A stretch of 64,000 nt of DNA. It comes from Bimuria novae-zelandiae CBS 107.79. Taxonomy: Eukaryota > Ascomycota > Dothideomycetes > Pleosporales > Didymosphaeriaceae. The first letter of the stretch is position 1. Every line of letters starts with the position of its first letter. The translations under genes and the position numbers were made by a program. The notes beneath the pieces are model-generated. The model saw only the letters and a list, made by a program, of their open reading frames with translations, searched no databases and had not been told where the DNA came from. Below are positions 1 through 12,100 of the stretch, piece by piece. The DNA lies in assembly GCA_010015655.1 (NCBI GenBank), contig ML976671.1, positions 808,533 to 872,532 of the forward strand, written 5' to 3'.

Positions 1-1
1 G

Positions 2-412
2 CCACTGCAAGTGGGGAAAGGGAGACTCCAAACCGTGACAATACATGTCGACCCCGGAGATTGGACACCGGCACCATATATCTCTTTTCAGGCCTCAACG
101 ACAAAAATAGAAAAGATTGCACTGCGCAGAGCTCATAGGGGTCCCCAGACACTTAGCGTCATCGATCCCAATGTTCGATTGGGACATGGTCTACCAATCC
201 GCCACGTCGCTGACGAGATGGAGCGTTGTGGGATAGAAGATCCATATGGGAATTCGAACGGATAATACTTCAACCATTACGTCTGTCTATGGGAGGTGAC
301 ACCGAAAGAGGTTGTTCGACATTTTCCATGGGACGAGCTAGTTGCCATACAACACAATTGGTATGAATGTATTATCATGCCAGCATTCATACTCTTTCAA
401 AATGTACAGTAG
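2..412 (+). pseudogene. 3' end of a fungal gene, DUF7587-like domain, with an in-frame stop
   Basis: The frame is open from the left edge and reads 87 codons to a TAA at 263-265. It then continues in the same frame for 48 codons (YFNHYVCLWEVTPKEVV...) to TAG at 410-412. Text such as PYISF, SVIDPNVRL, HYVCLWEVTP and FPWDEL resembles the C-terminal part of fungal proteins with the DUF7587-type domain of unknown function; I am not certain of the family. The base composition is that of normal coding DNA, unlike the AT-rich sequence that begins just after it. The internal TAA sits where a glutamine CAA would become TAA by one C-to-T change, the typical RIP mutation. Alternatives are a 3' gene boundary at 265, or an intron that I cannot see. 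Confidence 0.5.
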
Positions 413-613
413 GAGCGAAGCAATAAATATTTTTAACGACATACACTACGGCGAAATATATATACAAAATGTGTATTTTTGGGATTTTTTTAGTTGACGA
501 AAATATACACAATTTTAACCCTATATTTTATACCATAATAGTATTTTATTTTACAGTTCACTTTATACAAATTGTGTATGTTTTTTTAATCAAAAGTCTT
601 AAGAATACTATGA
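413..613. other. AT-rich spacer with a weak inverted repeat
   Basis: No gene is visible. A segment near 463-525 contains an imperfect inverted repeat (ACAAAATGTGTATTTT against AAAATATACACAATTTT), and a related motif lies near 568-582. It may be a degraded small element or the left flank of the older pogo-like copy whose remainder starts at 17475. Confidence 0.3.
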
Positions 614-689
614 TAACGTACATGTATAGCGAGTTAATTCGTTAAGCGAGTCGATTACTTTGCTAAGAGCCCACTAAAATCTATACTCT

Positions 690-2144
690 ACACGATAGCA
701 CAGAACCTACATAAATAATTATAAGAAATCATAGTAGACTAATCTACTTAGAATTTACTTTTATAGACTATTATCAGTCATTTTATTACACCTAGCTTTA
801 CTATAATGTTTATAGTACTATTAAGTAGGTTTATTTTATTTAGCGTGCACTCTCTTTTTTACCTGTTTATTATTATTACGCGCTATAAAGTCCTTTAGAG
901 TAGCTAGTTACTAGCCATTAGTAGCTATAAAGACTTTTTCCTACTATAGTTACTTTTTCTTATGCGATTTTTATCGCGTAGTAGTCTTATTGGTAGCTTA
1001 AAGCTTAGTAATTTGCTTTTATGCTAATACTAGCTTATATGCTACTACTATTATACCTTTTATTATCTTTTTAAAGGCCTTAACTATGCTTATTAGAGAA
1101 TTATTCAAGTACTTTTAAATTCTCGTCTTTATTAGTATTAATTATGACTTAAATTTTAAGGTATTACTAGACTTTTATAATTACTATAGGTTATGATTAG
1201 CTACCACTAGTAGTTGTTGTATACGTAAGTAAATATTAAGCTTTAATATTACTACTTTTAGGTTAAGAGGAAAAAGGCTAGCGCCTAAAAAGCTTTCTTA
1301 AATATTACTTTAGGTAATTATAGCTTTAAAAGTAGTAATAAAGTAAGATAGGAACTTAATTTTAGTAATATACGTAATATAATTATGTATTAGATCCTTA
1401 TCTTAGCGCTTGTACGCCTTCTTTAAAAGCGAGAAATACTTTATATTAAGTAGCTATAAAAGGTGTAACAAATATAAAGATTTATAAAAAGTTATAATTT
1501 TATTATTTTCATAGTGTTATTAGAATTGGAGTAAGTTATACCTCTTATAATTTTTAATAGCTAGTAAACGTGCTACACTAATAATACACCTCTTTATATA
1601 CTTATTAAAGTACTTTAGCTATTATCCACTAAGCTTATTTATTACCTGGCTATTTTTAGAGACTATAATAACTTAGTTATAAGGTAGAACTTTCTTCTTA
1701 TACTAGATAGAGAGGTGGTGCTTACCCTAAAAGGAAAAAAATGGCAGGATTATTTAGCCTATTATATTAATACCTTTAAAAACTATTATTTATTCTTAAT
1801 TACTCTAGTAAACGCTCTTTAGCCTGCCTTAATCCTTAAAACCTATAATAACTACTCTAGTTAATATTATAACTATTATAAAGCTAGACTTATTAAAGTT
1901 ATAAGTGTCTTTACCTAGGATACTATGCTAGCTTTAGTATTCTTTATAAGCTAGAACTAGCCTTATATAATCTTAAGATCCTTATAAAGGGCTCTTTAGT
2001 AGTTATACTTTTAATTAAATTTAACTTAAAGCTCTAACTAGCGCTTTATAAACTATATAGCTTACTTTTAGCTATTAGGGTTAAAGTAGTGCTTAGTAAG
2101 TAAAAATTAGCTATATCTTTAATAGTAGTAAGTTAAGGTAGAAA
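690..2144 (-). pseudogene. pogo-like transposase, C-terminal two thirds, RIP-degraded
   Basis: The minus-strand sequence aligns by eye with the DDE_1-type transposase of the related element at 49038-50560. For example, the complement of 1610-1740 matches the stretch around 49560-49690. Family members cut and paste the element at TA targets through a CENP-B-like DNA-binding domain and a DDE catalytic core. Here the reading frame is full of TAG and TAA codons and cannot be translated over any useful length. The N-terminal part lies across the nested insertion at 17133-17404. Confidence 0.6.
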
Positions 2145-2184
2145 TGTAAGACACTGTGTGGCAGGCAATTCGGATTAGGATAGA

Positions 2185-2429
2185 TGTGAGAACGAGCGCG
2201 GGCTCCTGCATCGAAAGAGTAGATGAGGTAAGTTGGCTCTATTTCAGCTACACTAAGATGAGGAGACTGTCGGTACATAGGCTCGCAGCGCTCTTGTGCG
2301 CTCGTCGGAGGGGAACAACTATCCACCTGAAGTAACTGCGCTGGGGGCGCGGGCAGCCGCACCAGGGCGTAAGGTGGTTGCGCCTCGTACGCGAGGTCAT
2401 GTGACCTGTCGGCATGCCAGGCCGTTACA
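2185..2429 (-). repeat. 3' LTR of the minus-strand Gypsy (245 bp)
   Basis: Its ends are TGTGAGAACG and GCCGTTACA. It matches 16717-16961 along its length, with differences almost all C/T or G/A. It stays GC-rich between AT-rich neighbours. It also matches the complement of the LTRs of the nested plus-strand Gypsy over its outer parts, but has a different and shorter middle. Confidence 0.87.
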
Positions 2430-2619
2430 TCATCCCCCTCCAAGGTGGGCTCAGTCCCCTGAGTCCGTTATGCTACTTCCTCCTTCGTGCCTTGCTCTGC
2501 GCTGTCTTGTCTCTAGCTCGATTATCCTCCTCTGTTGTCTCTAGGTGCTCGCCAGTCTCGTACGCTTATAGCCAGGCGTCCAGTTGCAACGGCGGGCCAG
2601 GTTTCTCTAGGTAAGCTTA

Positions 2620-2949
2620 CCGTGTCCGTGCGCGTAATGCCCGGATTCGCGTAATGCCCGCGCAACACCATAAACGCTCTATTAGAAATAAGGCTGTAGA
2701 GCCACCCACGATCAATATTATCACGAGATTTTCTTGTAGAGTAGTAAGTTGATAGCTGCGATTCATTTGCACTATTTAAATCTACCGTGTCCGTGCGCGT
2801 AATGCCCGGATTCGCGTAATGCCCGCGCAACACCATAAACGCTCTATTAGAAATAAGGCTATAGAGCCACCCACGATCAATATTATCCCGAGATTTTCTT
2901 ATAAAGTAGTAAGTTGATAGCTGCGATTCATTTGCACTATTTAAATTTA
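2620..2949. repeat. 165-bp tandem duplication of the left end of a pogo-like element
   Basis: The stretch starting at 2620 (CCGTGTCCGTGCGCGTAATG) recurs from 2785, period 165 bp, and includes the whole TIR plus the subterminal sequence. Each copy is preceded by TA (2618-2619 and 2783-2784). The second copy continues into the transposase and the first does not. The element therefore carries two potential left ends. Confidence 0.85.
2785..2835 (+). repeat. left TIR of the pogo-like element
   Basis: 51 bp beginning CCGTGTCCGTGC. GCGTAATGCCCG occurs at offsets 13 and 30. A duplicate of this TIR is at 2620-2670. Confidence 0.9.
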
Positions 2950-4796
2950 TCTAGAAGCTTGATGTCGCGACCGCTGCGTGTAGATTTGGTTGGGGCAGCA
3001 GATGCGCCCTCTGAGGCCTCCCCAACATCTACAGCACCAACAACACGTTTTTGACGCTTTCTGCTCTGTAGAGATGGCTGAGAGGCCTTTCTCTTACCCT
3101 TTTGGGATAGTTGTAGAGCTTTTTCTGCATCGCGGGCAGACTTTTGGGCAGCGCGCTAAGCTGCCTTTTCGGCTCTCTCCTTCTCCTTCGCCTTCTTAGC
3201 TGCCTCTCGCGCATCACGCTTTTCCTGCTACATTTTCTCCTTGTATAGCTTAGCTACCTTCTTTAGCTTTACTATTTTTACTTTTTAAAGCTGCTGCTGC
3301 TTATCCTCCTGCTCCTTAATAGATTAATAAACACGTGCCTCCCTTACCTTCCTTAGTGACTATAAGATAGCCCCACTATAATACTCCTAGCGCTATTAGA
3401 GATCTAGAGTCTTGCCCTTCTTTCTGCGCTTCTCCTTAGTAGATAGTGCCTGCTTAATCCCATCCATCTCATGTTTAAGTAGCTCATTTTAGACAGATAG
3501 GTGGTGGAGCGATTGACGAATCTTCTTTATATCTTAACTACCCTAATCCTTCACTGCTAATCGTATAAGCCTATCCATCTTTCTCCAATCATGATCGCTA
3601 AGCCCTGATAAGGAGTTATCGCCTGATTCTTGATCCTGGGTGAACCTATTAAGGATAGGATTAGGATCAGGTGGCGATATGCCTGTGGCTCTAAAAGAGC
3701 TGGGGATAGTTGATTCCTTAAAGGAGGCCTTCCACGCATTCTAGAATAGGGGGAAGAAGTCGTCTTTAGTAATAGAAGCTAGGCCCTAGCTTCTATAAAG
3801 GTATCTTGATAGCTCTGCTAAGTAGGCTATTAATAGAGGCTTAAACATTGCAACGTCAAGTGGCTAAAGCGTATGAGTTAAATAAGGAGGCAGAATAGCA
3901 AGCAGGATCTTATTCTAATTATAGTAGTCAATAAAGTCTATAGTAACATGAGATCCGTGGCCGTCCATAATTAAAAGTTAATATAATTGTCGAGTCTTCT
4001 CTTTTGTACAGCGATCAAACACCTGCTTAAGCCAAGCAAGCCCGATATCATTGTTCGTCTAGCCAGAGGGTGATGAGGTGATAAAGACTTCATGATATCC
4101 TGCCTTAATATCCTCTACCCAGCTTGATTAGATGCCCTTGTTGACAGCCTCATAGATGAGGCTTGGCGGCAGAGCTGATCCATCAGCGCAGATACATGCC
4201 AGGAGCGTGATCCATGCGCGATTGCCATCTTGGAGTGATGCCCTAACTTCCTTCTTCTCCCACATTCGTCTGCTGAATATCCTCTTTGATCTACCAACGA
4301 TACCGATCAGGCAGCCTTTCTCATCCATATTGTAGATATGACGAGGATCTATATAATATTGATCCATCTTGCTGTGCAGAAGGTTGAAAAAGAGGCGATA
4401 TTTATCCACTGAATCAGCTTTGTGGCGATTGCTGTCCATGCCGACTGCCCATTGTGAGATAAGATGAATGCTGTGTCGGTTGATGAAGCGCGTAACCCAG
4501 CTTTCGCTGACTGGCTCCTTTGCTATCGTAGAGGCGAAGTTCTGTATCATCTCTCTAGTAGGAGGCATATGTCTCTCTGTGAGTCTTTTAATATATTAAA
4601 CAAGCTCCTCCTCTTGCTGTGGGGTGAGTTTCTGCTGGTTGATGTTCTTGACCTGTCGAGGGCGCGTTACTCCCCGATGCCTTCGGCCCAACGTAGATCG
4701 CTCAAGTCCACGCCTAGTAGCCACTTCTGTATATGAAAAATCTTCTCCTGGCTCTCGCGATTCGATTTCATCAATCGCATCCTGATACGGATCCAT
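2937..4796 (-). pseudogene. pogo/Fot1-type transposase (about 619 codons) broken by nonsense changes
   Basis: Reading starts at ATG 4796 (MDPYQDAIDEIESREPGEDF) and can be followed in one frame through a psq-type helix-turn-helix (EVATRRGLERSTLGRR). A CENP-B/Tc5-type DNA-binding region (SWVTRFINRH) comes next, then the DDE_1 core with NMDEKG and later LIMDGHGSHVT. A basic, coiled-coil-like tail of Lys, Arg and Ala ends at TAG 2937-2939. The protein would bind the TIRs and excise and insert the element at TA. Stops interrupt it at 4596-4598 and 4128-4130, with more downstream. Those two are TAA where glutamine CAA fits, so RIP explains them without any indel. It is the second-best-preserved transposase in the window. 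Confidence 0.85.
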
Positions 4797-4832
4797 ATTG
4801 GTGGAGTTATCGCGTGCTGAAGTTAGGGTGTT

Positions 4833-4883
4833 TGGTGCTGCGCGGGCATTACGCGAATCCGGGCATTACGCGCACGGACACGG
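4833..4883 (-). repeat. right TIR of the pogo-like element
   Basis: Reverse complement of 2785-2835 with one mismatch, followed by TA at 4884-4885. Confidence 0.9.
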
Positions 4884-4885
4884 TA

Positions 4886-7800
4886 GTGGTAGTCTCTGAC
4901 TTTATAGGGCGCTACCTTAAAGCCTTGGGCGTTATACTAGGTAGGGTTAGGATTGTAGGCAGTCTAAGAGACTTTATATTATAAATATCTATAGTATATA
5001 TAGCTATTAAGGATCTCCTCTACTTACTATTTTAAGTTATTATTAACCTCTATTAGCTCTTCTTCTAGCTCTACCTAACTTAGTAGAGAGTTTATAGTAG
5101 CTTTGCGTAGGCGGTCTACGTAAAAGACATTATATATATATATAATAAAAGTCTTACTTAATAGGAGTAACCTTTTATAGCAATAATTAGATAGAATTTA
5201 TATATTTACTAATTAAGCTTTTAGCTAGACCTGCTAGTTATAAAGTCTTTTAGCGTAATATAAACCTAGTTACTTACTTTAAAATTTAGCTTATATTATT
5301 TTTTATTTACTTAACATGCTTATTACTTTTAAGCCTAAGAAATTCTTTTTTAAGCTATTTTTATAGCTAGTTTTATAGTATTATATTAAACTTTTATATA
5401 GTTCTACGCTTCCTCTTAAGACGTCAACTTACAAGCAGTAGGCAAGGTCCTTATTTACTTTTTCTAGTCCTAATAGTAAGTAGGCTAATATGTAAACTCG
5501 ATCTCGTATAGCGAGAGGCCTGTAGTCTTATGAGGTAATATAGCCTGAGCCTAGTCTATGCAAGGTAGTGGGTCTAACTAGTTATTTTAATAATAATTAA
5601 TAAAGGGGCGTAGGCACTAGTTAAGGTACTAGTTTATAATCTCTATATTACTATTTATTTAAGGGTAATAGGCGGTTAAAAGCTTTTACTTAATACTTAT
5701 AAGTTAATATAGCTTGTTTATAAAGGCTAAGACAAACTAAGGGCCTCTACTAGAAATAATAAACTTAGGAAGGCTATATACACGCTAGATATAGTAATAG
5801 TATATATTTACTACTTACTTAGCTATAGTTATTTTATAATAAGGTAGTAAAAAGCAGTGTTTACTTAAGTAGTTAATAATAATAAAGGTATTATTATATC
5901 CTTTCTTATTAAGTAAAAATAACTTAAAGTCTATTAAAACGTCCTACTATACTTACTTTAGTATTAGTAGTAATTTTAGTAGTTTTAAGATGCGATCGCG
6001 AGGTGCGTAACTTTATTAGTAAGCTTTATAGGCTACTATATAGGTATTTACGTCCTTAGTTATCTTTAGCTAGTAGTACTAGTCTTTAAGTAGTTTAGTA
6101 GTCTTGCGTCTTCCTAAGTAAGTAGTAATCTACGTAGTATAAATAGCTCGAATTAGGTAGGTACGTAGGAAGTAAACTACTAAAATAACTAGTTAGCTTT
6201 AGTATAAAAGTAGGCCTTAATTATTTAGCTTCTATAGTACTTAGAAGTCTATTTAAGCTTTCTTTTATAGCTTCTATAAGCTAAGATAGTTTTAGTTTAC
6301 CTTAATTACTTAATTAATAAGGGCATGCGGATCCTCTAAAGAGGGAAAGACTATAAAAATATTAAAGGCTATAATTTTAAGCCTCTACTATAGTTCTCTA
6401 GTAGCAAGGTTAGTAAGCTAGGTTATTGCTACCTATACTATATTAATATCTAGCTACTTAGCCTGTAAGAAGGACTTTATATAAGCTACCTTATTCTTTT
6501 TTTTAAGTTTATAGTTTCTCCTGCTTGCGTGACAGCGCGTTAGCTACTACGTTAGTAGTATTTAGTTAGTAGGTAAGCTTTAAGTTAAAATTAGCTATTA
6601 TTATAGCCTAGCGTATCTATTAAGGAGTAAGCTTTTACTTAAAAAAGAAGTACTCTAACACTTAATAGTTAGTAATAGCGCTAAATAGCTTAGTTATTTA
6701 TAAACTAATAAGCTAAGATTTTTATTCTTTAAGGCTATAAATTATAGCAAGTATCTCTTTATTATAAATATTATAGTTTATCTATAGACTACTTATAGTT
6801 TTAAAGTAAAAAGTAATAGGTTACTAGAGACTATTATCCTATAATTAAAAAAGTATGCTAGCTATAACTTTATTACTAGTATTAGTCTCTATACGGGTTA
6901 TATAATAAGACAAGTAGTAAGTAAGAATATTATTTAATAGTATAAAATCTTTAGCTTACTAGAAGGCTATAAGCTTGCGTTTACTAAAGATATACTAGGC
7001 ACTTTTTTAGAGTAGCTTAGTAAGTAGCTAAATAATACGCCTATAGTCCTTAAGGAAGGTCTAGTAGAAGTTATAAAAGCTTAAAAATAACTATATAGCT
7101 TTAACTAATATAAGTACTAACTAGTCCTATATAGTAGTAACTTTTTTTTAAGTCCTTCTAAATGCCTAGCGTGCTAATAATAAAACTAAGGAACTTTATT
7201 TTAATTATTATAAACTTACTCTTTTTGATATTAACCTAGAGCCCTACGTTATAGAAATGTCTTAGTACCTAAGTAATATGCTTCTTATAGTATAGTAGGT
7301 CCTCTAAGTATATAAGGATATCGTCTAGATAGGCTATATAGAAGTCGTCAAGTATTCTGTATAGTACTTTATTAACATATCTTTAAAAGGTCGCAGGGCT
7401 ATTATAGAGACTAAATAAGAGTATATAATACTTATAGTTGCTATATCGTATATAAAAAGTAGTTAGGTCCTTAGTATCCTTATTAAGTTAAATGTAATAA
7501 AAGGCCTATTATACGTCTAGCTTTATAAATAACTTAGCGTTTATAAGCCGCGTAAGAGTCTCTTAAATAAGTAAAATAGGATAAATATCCTTTTTTATAA
7601 TTATATTAAGCTTATAATAGTTAATATAAAATTACTACCCTCCTCTAAGCTTTTTAGTAAATAGCACTAGCGAGGCGTACGGAGTATTACTATAAGTAAT
7701 AAACCCTTGTTAAAGGTGGTCGTTTAGGTAGTCCTTGATAAGCTATAACTGCTCTAAAAATATACTATATAGTAGTCTTAACGTTAGCGTATTATCTATA

Positions 7801-8827
7801 GTTAGCTTAATATTATAATTAATGCTATTATAGTGTAAAGGTAGAACGTCTAAGTCTTTTTTTAAAAAATATATAAGGGTCGCGCTAGCGTAGCCTAGGC
7901 GTAATAGCTTCTTTATAAGGAGCTAGCGAAGTTTCTTTTTTAGATCTAATAAGTCTATCTAGCGTAACTCCTCCTTATAGTCCTAGATTAGCTTTTCTAC
8001 CTTATAGACGCTAATATAGCTAATAATTATCTCTTTTTATTACGCGTTAATTATAAATATAGTAGCTTTTATAATATTAATTTTAAGACCTGCCTTTATG
8101 AGGTCCTCGCAAGAGATAGGTTTAGGGCAAGTTAGCTACTACTCTTGTAATAGCGGCGCTTAGTAGCGGAGCTACTCTTCTATCTTCGCTAGGTTCTTCT
8201 AGTAGGTGCGACACTAAGGAGATTGCTACGGTGAGCAATAAATATGTCGTACGACAGCTACGTCTATAAGCTTATTATACTAATTAGCGTCTGCCTAGTA
8301 CTTAGAATTAATTCCTATAGTATTATCTTATGTTAGGATAATAATATCTTTTTTATAGTTAATCTATACTATATCTAGCTACTTAAGTATTTACTACTTA
8401 TAATTAATCTAAATATCTGCGTCTTTAAAAAGCTTATAGCTAACTACAAAGTTATAGTAGCTAGTCCTATAAAGAATAAAGTAGGTAGTAAGGTAATAGC
8501 TATTTAGTATTAAGTTAGCTTAAAAGTGCTTATTTACCTGCCTGTTTAGTTAACTATTATACCTAGCTAAAGAAACTACTTTTATATTTTAAATAAGTAC
8601 CTTAAGTTTCTTCTTAATTAAGTAAAGTTATTTAAAATAGACTAAAATATAACTACTTACGCTTATATTAATAAGAGTCTTTAATTTAATTATAAGCCTA
8701 TTAGTTAAAGTATAGTAGGACTTAATAAAGACTTTTCTACTAAATAGGAGGTCTTATATACTAGTGGCTCTAGTAGGCTTCTCTAGAAAGGAGACTTCCC
8801 CTAGAGAGAGACTTTTTCCGAATCGTC
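4886..8827 (-). pseudogene. Gypsy pol (protease to chromodomain), minus strand, heavily RIP-mutated
   Basis: Read on the minus strand, the region from 8827 down to 4886 parallels the plus-strand copy at about 11050-15000. The reverse-transcriptase start (KKLRGG and FYINYYKLN, degraded from the KPKGG...CVDYRKLN type) lies near 7620-7680. The complement of the chromodomain-end region is at about 4890-5010. Nearly every CpA/TpG has become TpA, so stops occur every few codons. The plus-strand Gypsy inserted just upstream of the protease region. Confidence 0.75.
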
Positions 8828-8832
8828 CTTAG

Positions 8833-9101
8833 TGTGACGGCCTGGCATGCCGGCAGGACACATGACCTCGCGTGAGAGGCGCGACTGCCTCACGCCTAGG
8901 TGCAGCTGCCTTACGCCTGGGCGCAGCTGCCCACGCACCTAGTGTAGCTATCTCGGATAGATAGATATTCCGTGCCAAGCGGCAGCGCATAAAAGCGCCG
9001 CAGGCCTGTGTACCTACAGTCTCCTTATCTTAGTGTAGCTAAAATAGAGCCAACCTACCTTATCTACTCTCTTAATGCAGGAGCCTATGCCTATCCTTAT
9101 A
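8833..9101 (+). repeat. 5' LTR of the plus-strand Gypsy (269 bp)
   Basis: GC-rich between 8833 and about 9030, with two related short repeats (GCCT..GGTGCAGCTGCC and CGCCTGGGCGCAGCTGCC) in the U3 part. The matching 3' LTR is at 15205-15473. The LTRs of the surrounding minus-strand Gypsy lack this U3 layout. Confidence 0.88.
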
Positions 9102-9199
9102 TTATACTAAGATCTCTTTACTTAGCTAAAGATAGTAATAAAATATTAAGTTAAACTACTTAATCTGCCTGCGCGCACGACTTAATAATAACTACCCTA

Positions 9200-12100
9200 A
9201 AGGATCTATTATACGACTACGCTAAGCTATTAGTTTATTATAGAGTATAATTACCCGCAATAAGAGGTCTTAATACTACTAAGTAATATATTGCTTAAAA
9301 GGAGTTAAAGGACGTAGTTTAAAAATAGCACGCTATAGCTAGTTAGGAGAGCTAATTAGCCTGCCGCCCTTTGCTTAACGAACGTGCTATATAGGCAACC
9401 TACTACTTACGTAAAAAGGGCTATAAGAGCCCTAGCCTTTATAAAAGAGGAACCTATCCCTACTAATTATCCTAAGCACTACCTGCTCGCCTTCTCCCTA
9501 CTAGAGAACTAATAACTAGCTACTCTACCTATAGTATTAATAAAATAGCACTAAAACATCTATTTATAGCGTTAGTCTTAGAAAAGGAGATGCTAGGCAG
9601 CGCGTACGACCTATCCAAGCCCTTTATCTACTAAGAACACGAAATTCAGAGCTACGGCTCTATTACTAAGGAAAACCACGATTAAGACACTTCCCTAAAA
9701 CTTGCTTATATCTAGCAAGGTATTAATAAGGACCTCTTATAACCTCCCTAGCTACCTACGTTTGCTAGTAACAACCTGATTACTGCAACGCTAAAGGCTA
9801 TAATTAAGCATTTTAGGCAGGAACTAGTAAAGATTACTATAGAGCTAGTTAGCTAGCTACTTCTTCGTGGTGTAGAGCGACAATAACTATATATGTACCG
9901 CTAGATCGCTACTAATACCTTGGCTAAAGGCGAAGGGCTGTATAGAGCCCTTGTTTAAGCGCAGTAAAAGATAGATAGGTTAGAAGCCTAACTTACTAAA
10001 TAGGCTATAGTAGGCTCTACCCCTAATATACTAGTAACTTAATCTTGTATAACTAAATTCTAAATTCTCTTTTAGACCCTAAGCTAGAGCGTCCCCTCCG
10101 TTAACGACCCGCTAAGCTCTAAGTCTAGTAAGCCTAATAACTTATGTTTTTCGCGCTTATTACTATTTAAGCCTATTACTTATCTATATATACGCTTCTT
10201 AGGCGTAAGCTAGCGCTTAGTTAAGTTCCTAGACCCTCCGCTGCTCTTAGACGGCAAGATAACTACGACCTTTAAGCACTAGAGGACCTATATAGAGAAT
10301 AAACTTTAGTCTAACCGCGATTAGTTTGTAGAAGAGACTTTAGAGGATACCTAAGAGCGTATTATAGTATATATAACTACACGCACAGAGGATCCCGCCC
10401 GTAACTAACTTATAACTTTAATTAGAGCTCTACGAGACAGTGGCGAACGTATTAATAGTAAATTTATAATAGATATAATAGAGCAAGCTTTTAGCGACCT
10501 ATATAAGGAGAAGAAGGCCTGTTAGGCATTTATCTAACTACGCCTCTACTCTATAACTAAGTTTACTAGCTTCTAAGTAAACTTCTTTCGCCTTATAACG
10601 CAGCGCAAGCTACCTGCTAACTAATAAATTAAAAAGTTCTATAAGAAGCTTATAGATTAACTTTATATAGATATAAGCTATAATATTCGTCGCCTTAAGG
10701 ATAATTACTCTAAGTTTATTAATATTGCCCGCAACCTCGCACGAGAGGTAGCAATTACAGACTCTTAGGTTATAGCGCGCGCCAAATAAGAATCTCGAAA
10801 GAAGGCTACTCCTACCTTAGCCACTAGGTCTCGTAAGTACGCTTTAATACTGGCGCAGCCCCTTGCTTGCATATAGCTAACGCGCGCTACCACTATAGCT
10901 CTAGGTAGCTAGCTTACCTACTACTATTATAAAAAGTTAGGATATATTACTCGAGACTACCTAAATAGCCTTATTAATTAGAAAGCGTTAGAGGCCAGCG
11001 ATTTAGCACCGCAAGCTAATAAAAAGGTATACTATAAAACTAAGGATAGAGGCTTCCTCTTTTCTAATAAGGAATTAGGAAAAGTATTACTCTAGGGGAA
11101 GTCTCCTTCCTAGAGAATCCTATAGGAGCTGCTAGCATATAAGACCTCTTATTTAGCGGAAGTGCTTTTACTCTACCCTATCGCATCTTAACGAACGGGT
11201 TAGCGATTAGGTTAAAGGCTCTTATTAACACAGGCGTAGGTAGTTATGTCCTAGTCTACCTTAAATACTTCCGCATAATTAAGAAGGGACTTAAGATATT
11301 TATTAAAAGTATAGAAGCTGTTCCCCTAGCTAGATATAATAGTTAACTAAACGGGCAGGTAAATAAGCACTTCTAGGCTAACCTAGTGCTAAATAGCTAC
11401 TACCTTATTACTTACTTTATACCCTGCGACACTAGCTACTATGACCTTATAGTTAGCCGTAAGCTTCTCGAGGAAGCCAACGTTTAGATTAACTATAAGT
11501 AGTAGATACTTAAGTGGCTAGATATAACATAGATTAACTATAAACGAGACATTATTATCCTAACGCGGGGCATAGCTACAGGAATTAATCTTAAGTATTA
11601 GGCAGATACTAACTAACGTAACAAGCTTATAGACGTGGCTATTATACGGCATATCTACTACTTATTGCAGCAATCCCCTCAGCGTCGTACCTACTAAAAG
11701 AACCTAGCGAAGATAAAGGAGCAGCTCTGCTACCAAGCGCTGCCATTATAAGAGTAGTAACTAACTTACCCTAAACCTGTCTCTTGCGAGGACCTCGCTA
11801 AGGCAGGCTTTAAGATTAATATTATAAGAGCCACGGCATTTATAATTAATACGCGTTAAAAAGAGATAGTTATTAGCTATATTAGTGTTTACGAAGTAAA
11901 GAAGCTAATCTAAGACTATAAGAAGGAGCTAGGCTAGATAGACCTGCTAGACCTAGATAAAGAACTCCGCTAGCTTTTTATAAAGAAGTTACTATTCCTA
12001 GGCTATGCGCGCGCTACCCTAGCTTACTTCTTAAAGAAGGACTCTAACGTACTACCTCTACACCGCGATGGCGTTAATTACAACATTAAGCTAATCGCGG

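Larger units (their letters stand above)
2785..4883 (-). mobile_element. pogo/Fot1-like DNA transposon (2.1 kb), mildly RIP-mutated
   Basis: The 51-bp TIRs at 2785-2835 and 4833-4883 differ at a single base and are flanked by TA (2783-2784 and 4884-4885). Each TIR carries GCGTAATGCCCG twice, 17 bp apart. The element lies within the 3' end of the minus-strand Gypsy, whose sequence resumes at 4886. It encodes one transposase on the minus strand. Its GC content and low stop density suggest that it arrived later than the Gypsy. Confidence 0.9.

Noticed and set aside
420..2140. Mitochondrial DNA insertion
   Set aside because: The AT bias has the RIP pattern with CpG retained, and transposase text can be aligned to a family member.
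3029..3217. Arg-rich minus-strand small protein
   Set aside because: It is a frame-shifted shadow of the basic tail of the pogo-like transposase at 2937-4796.
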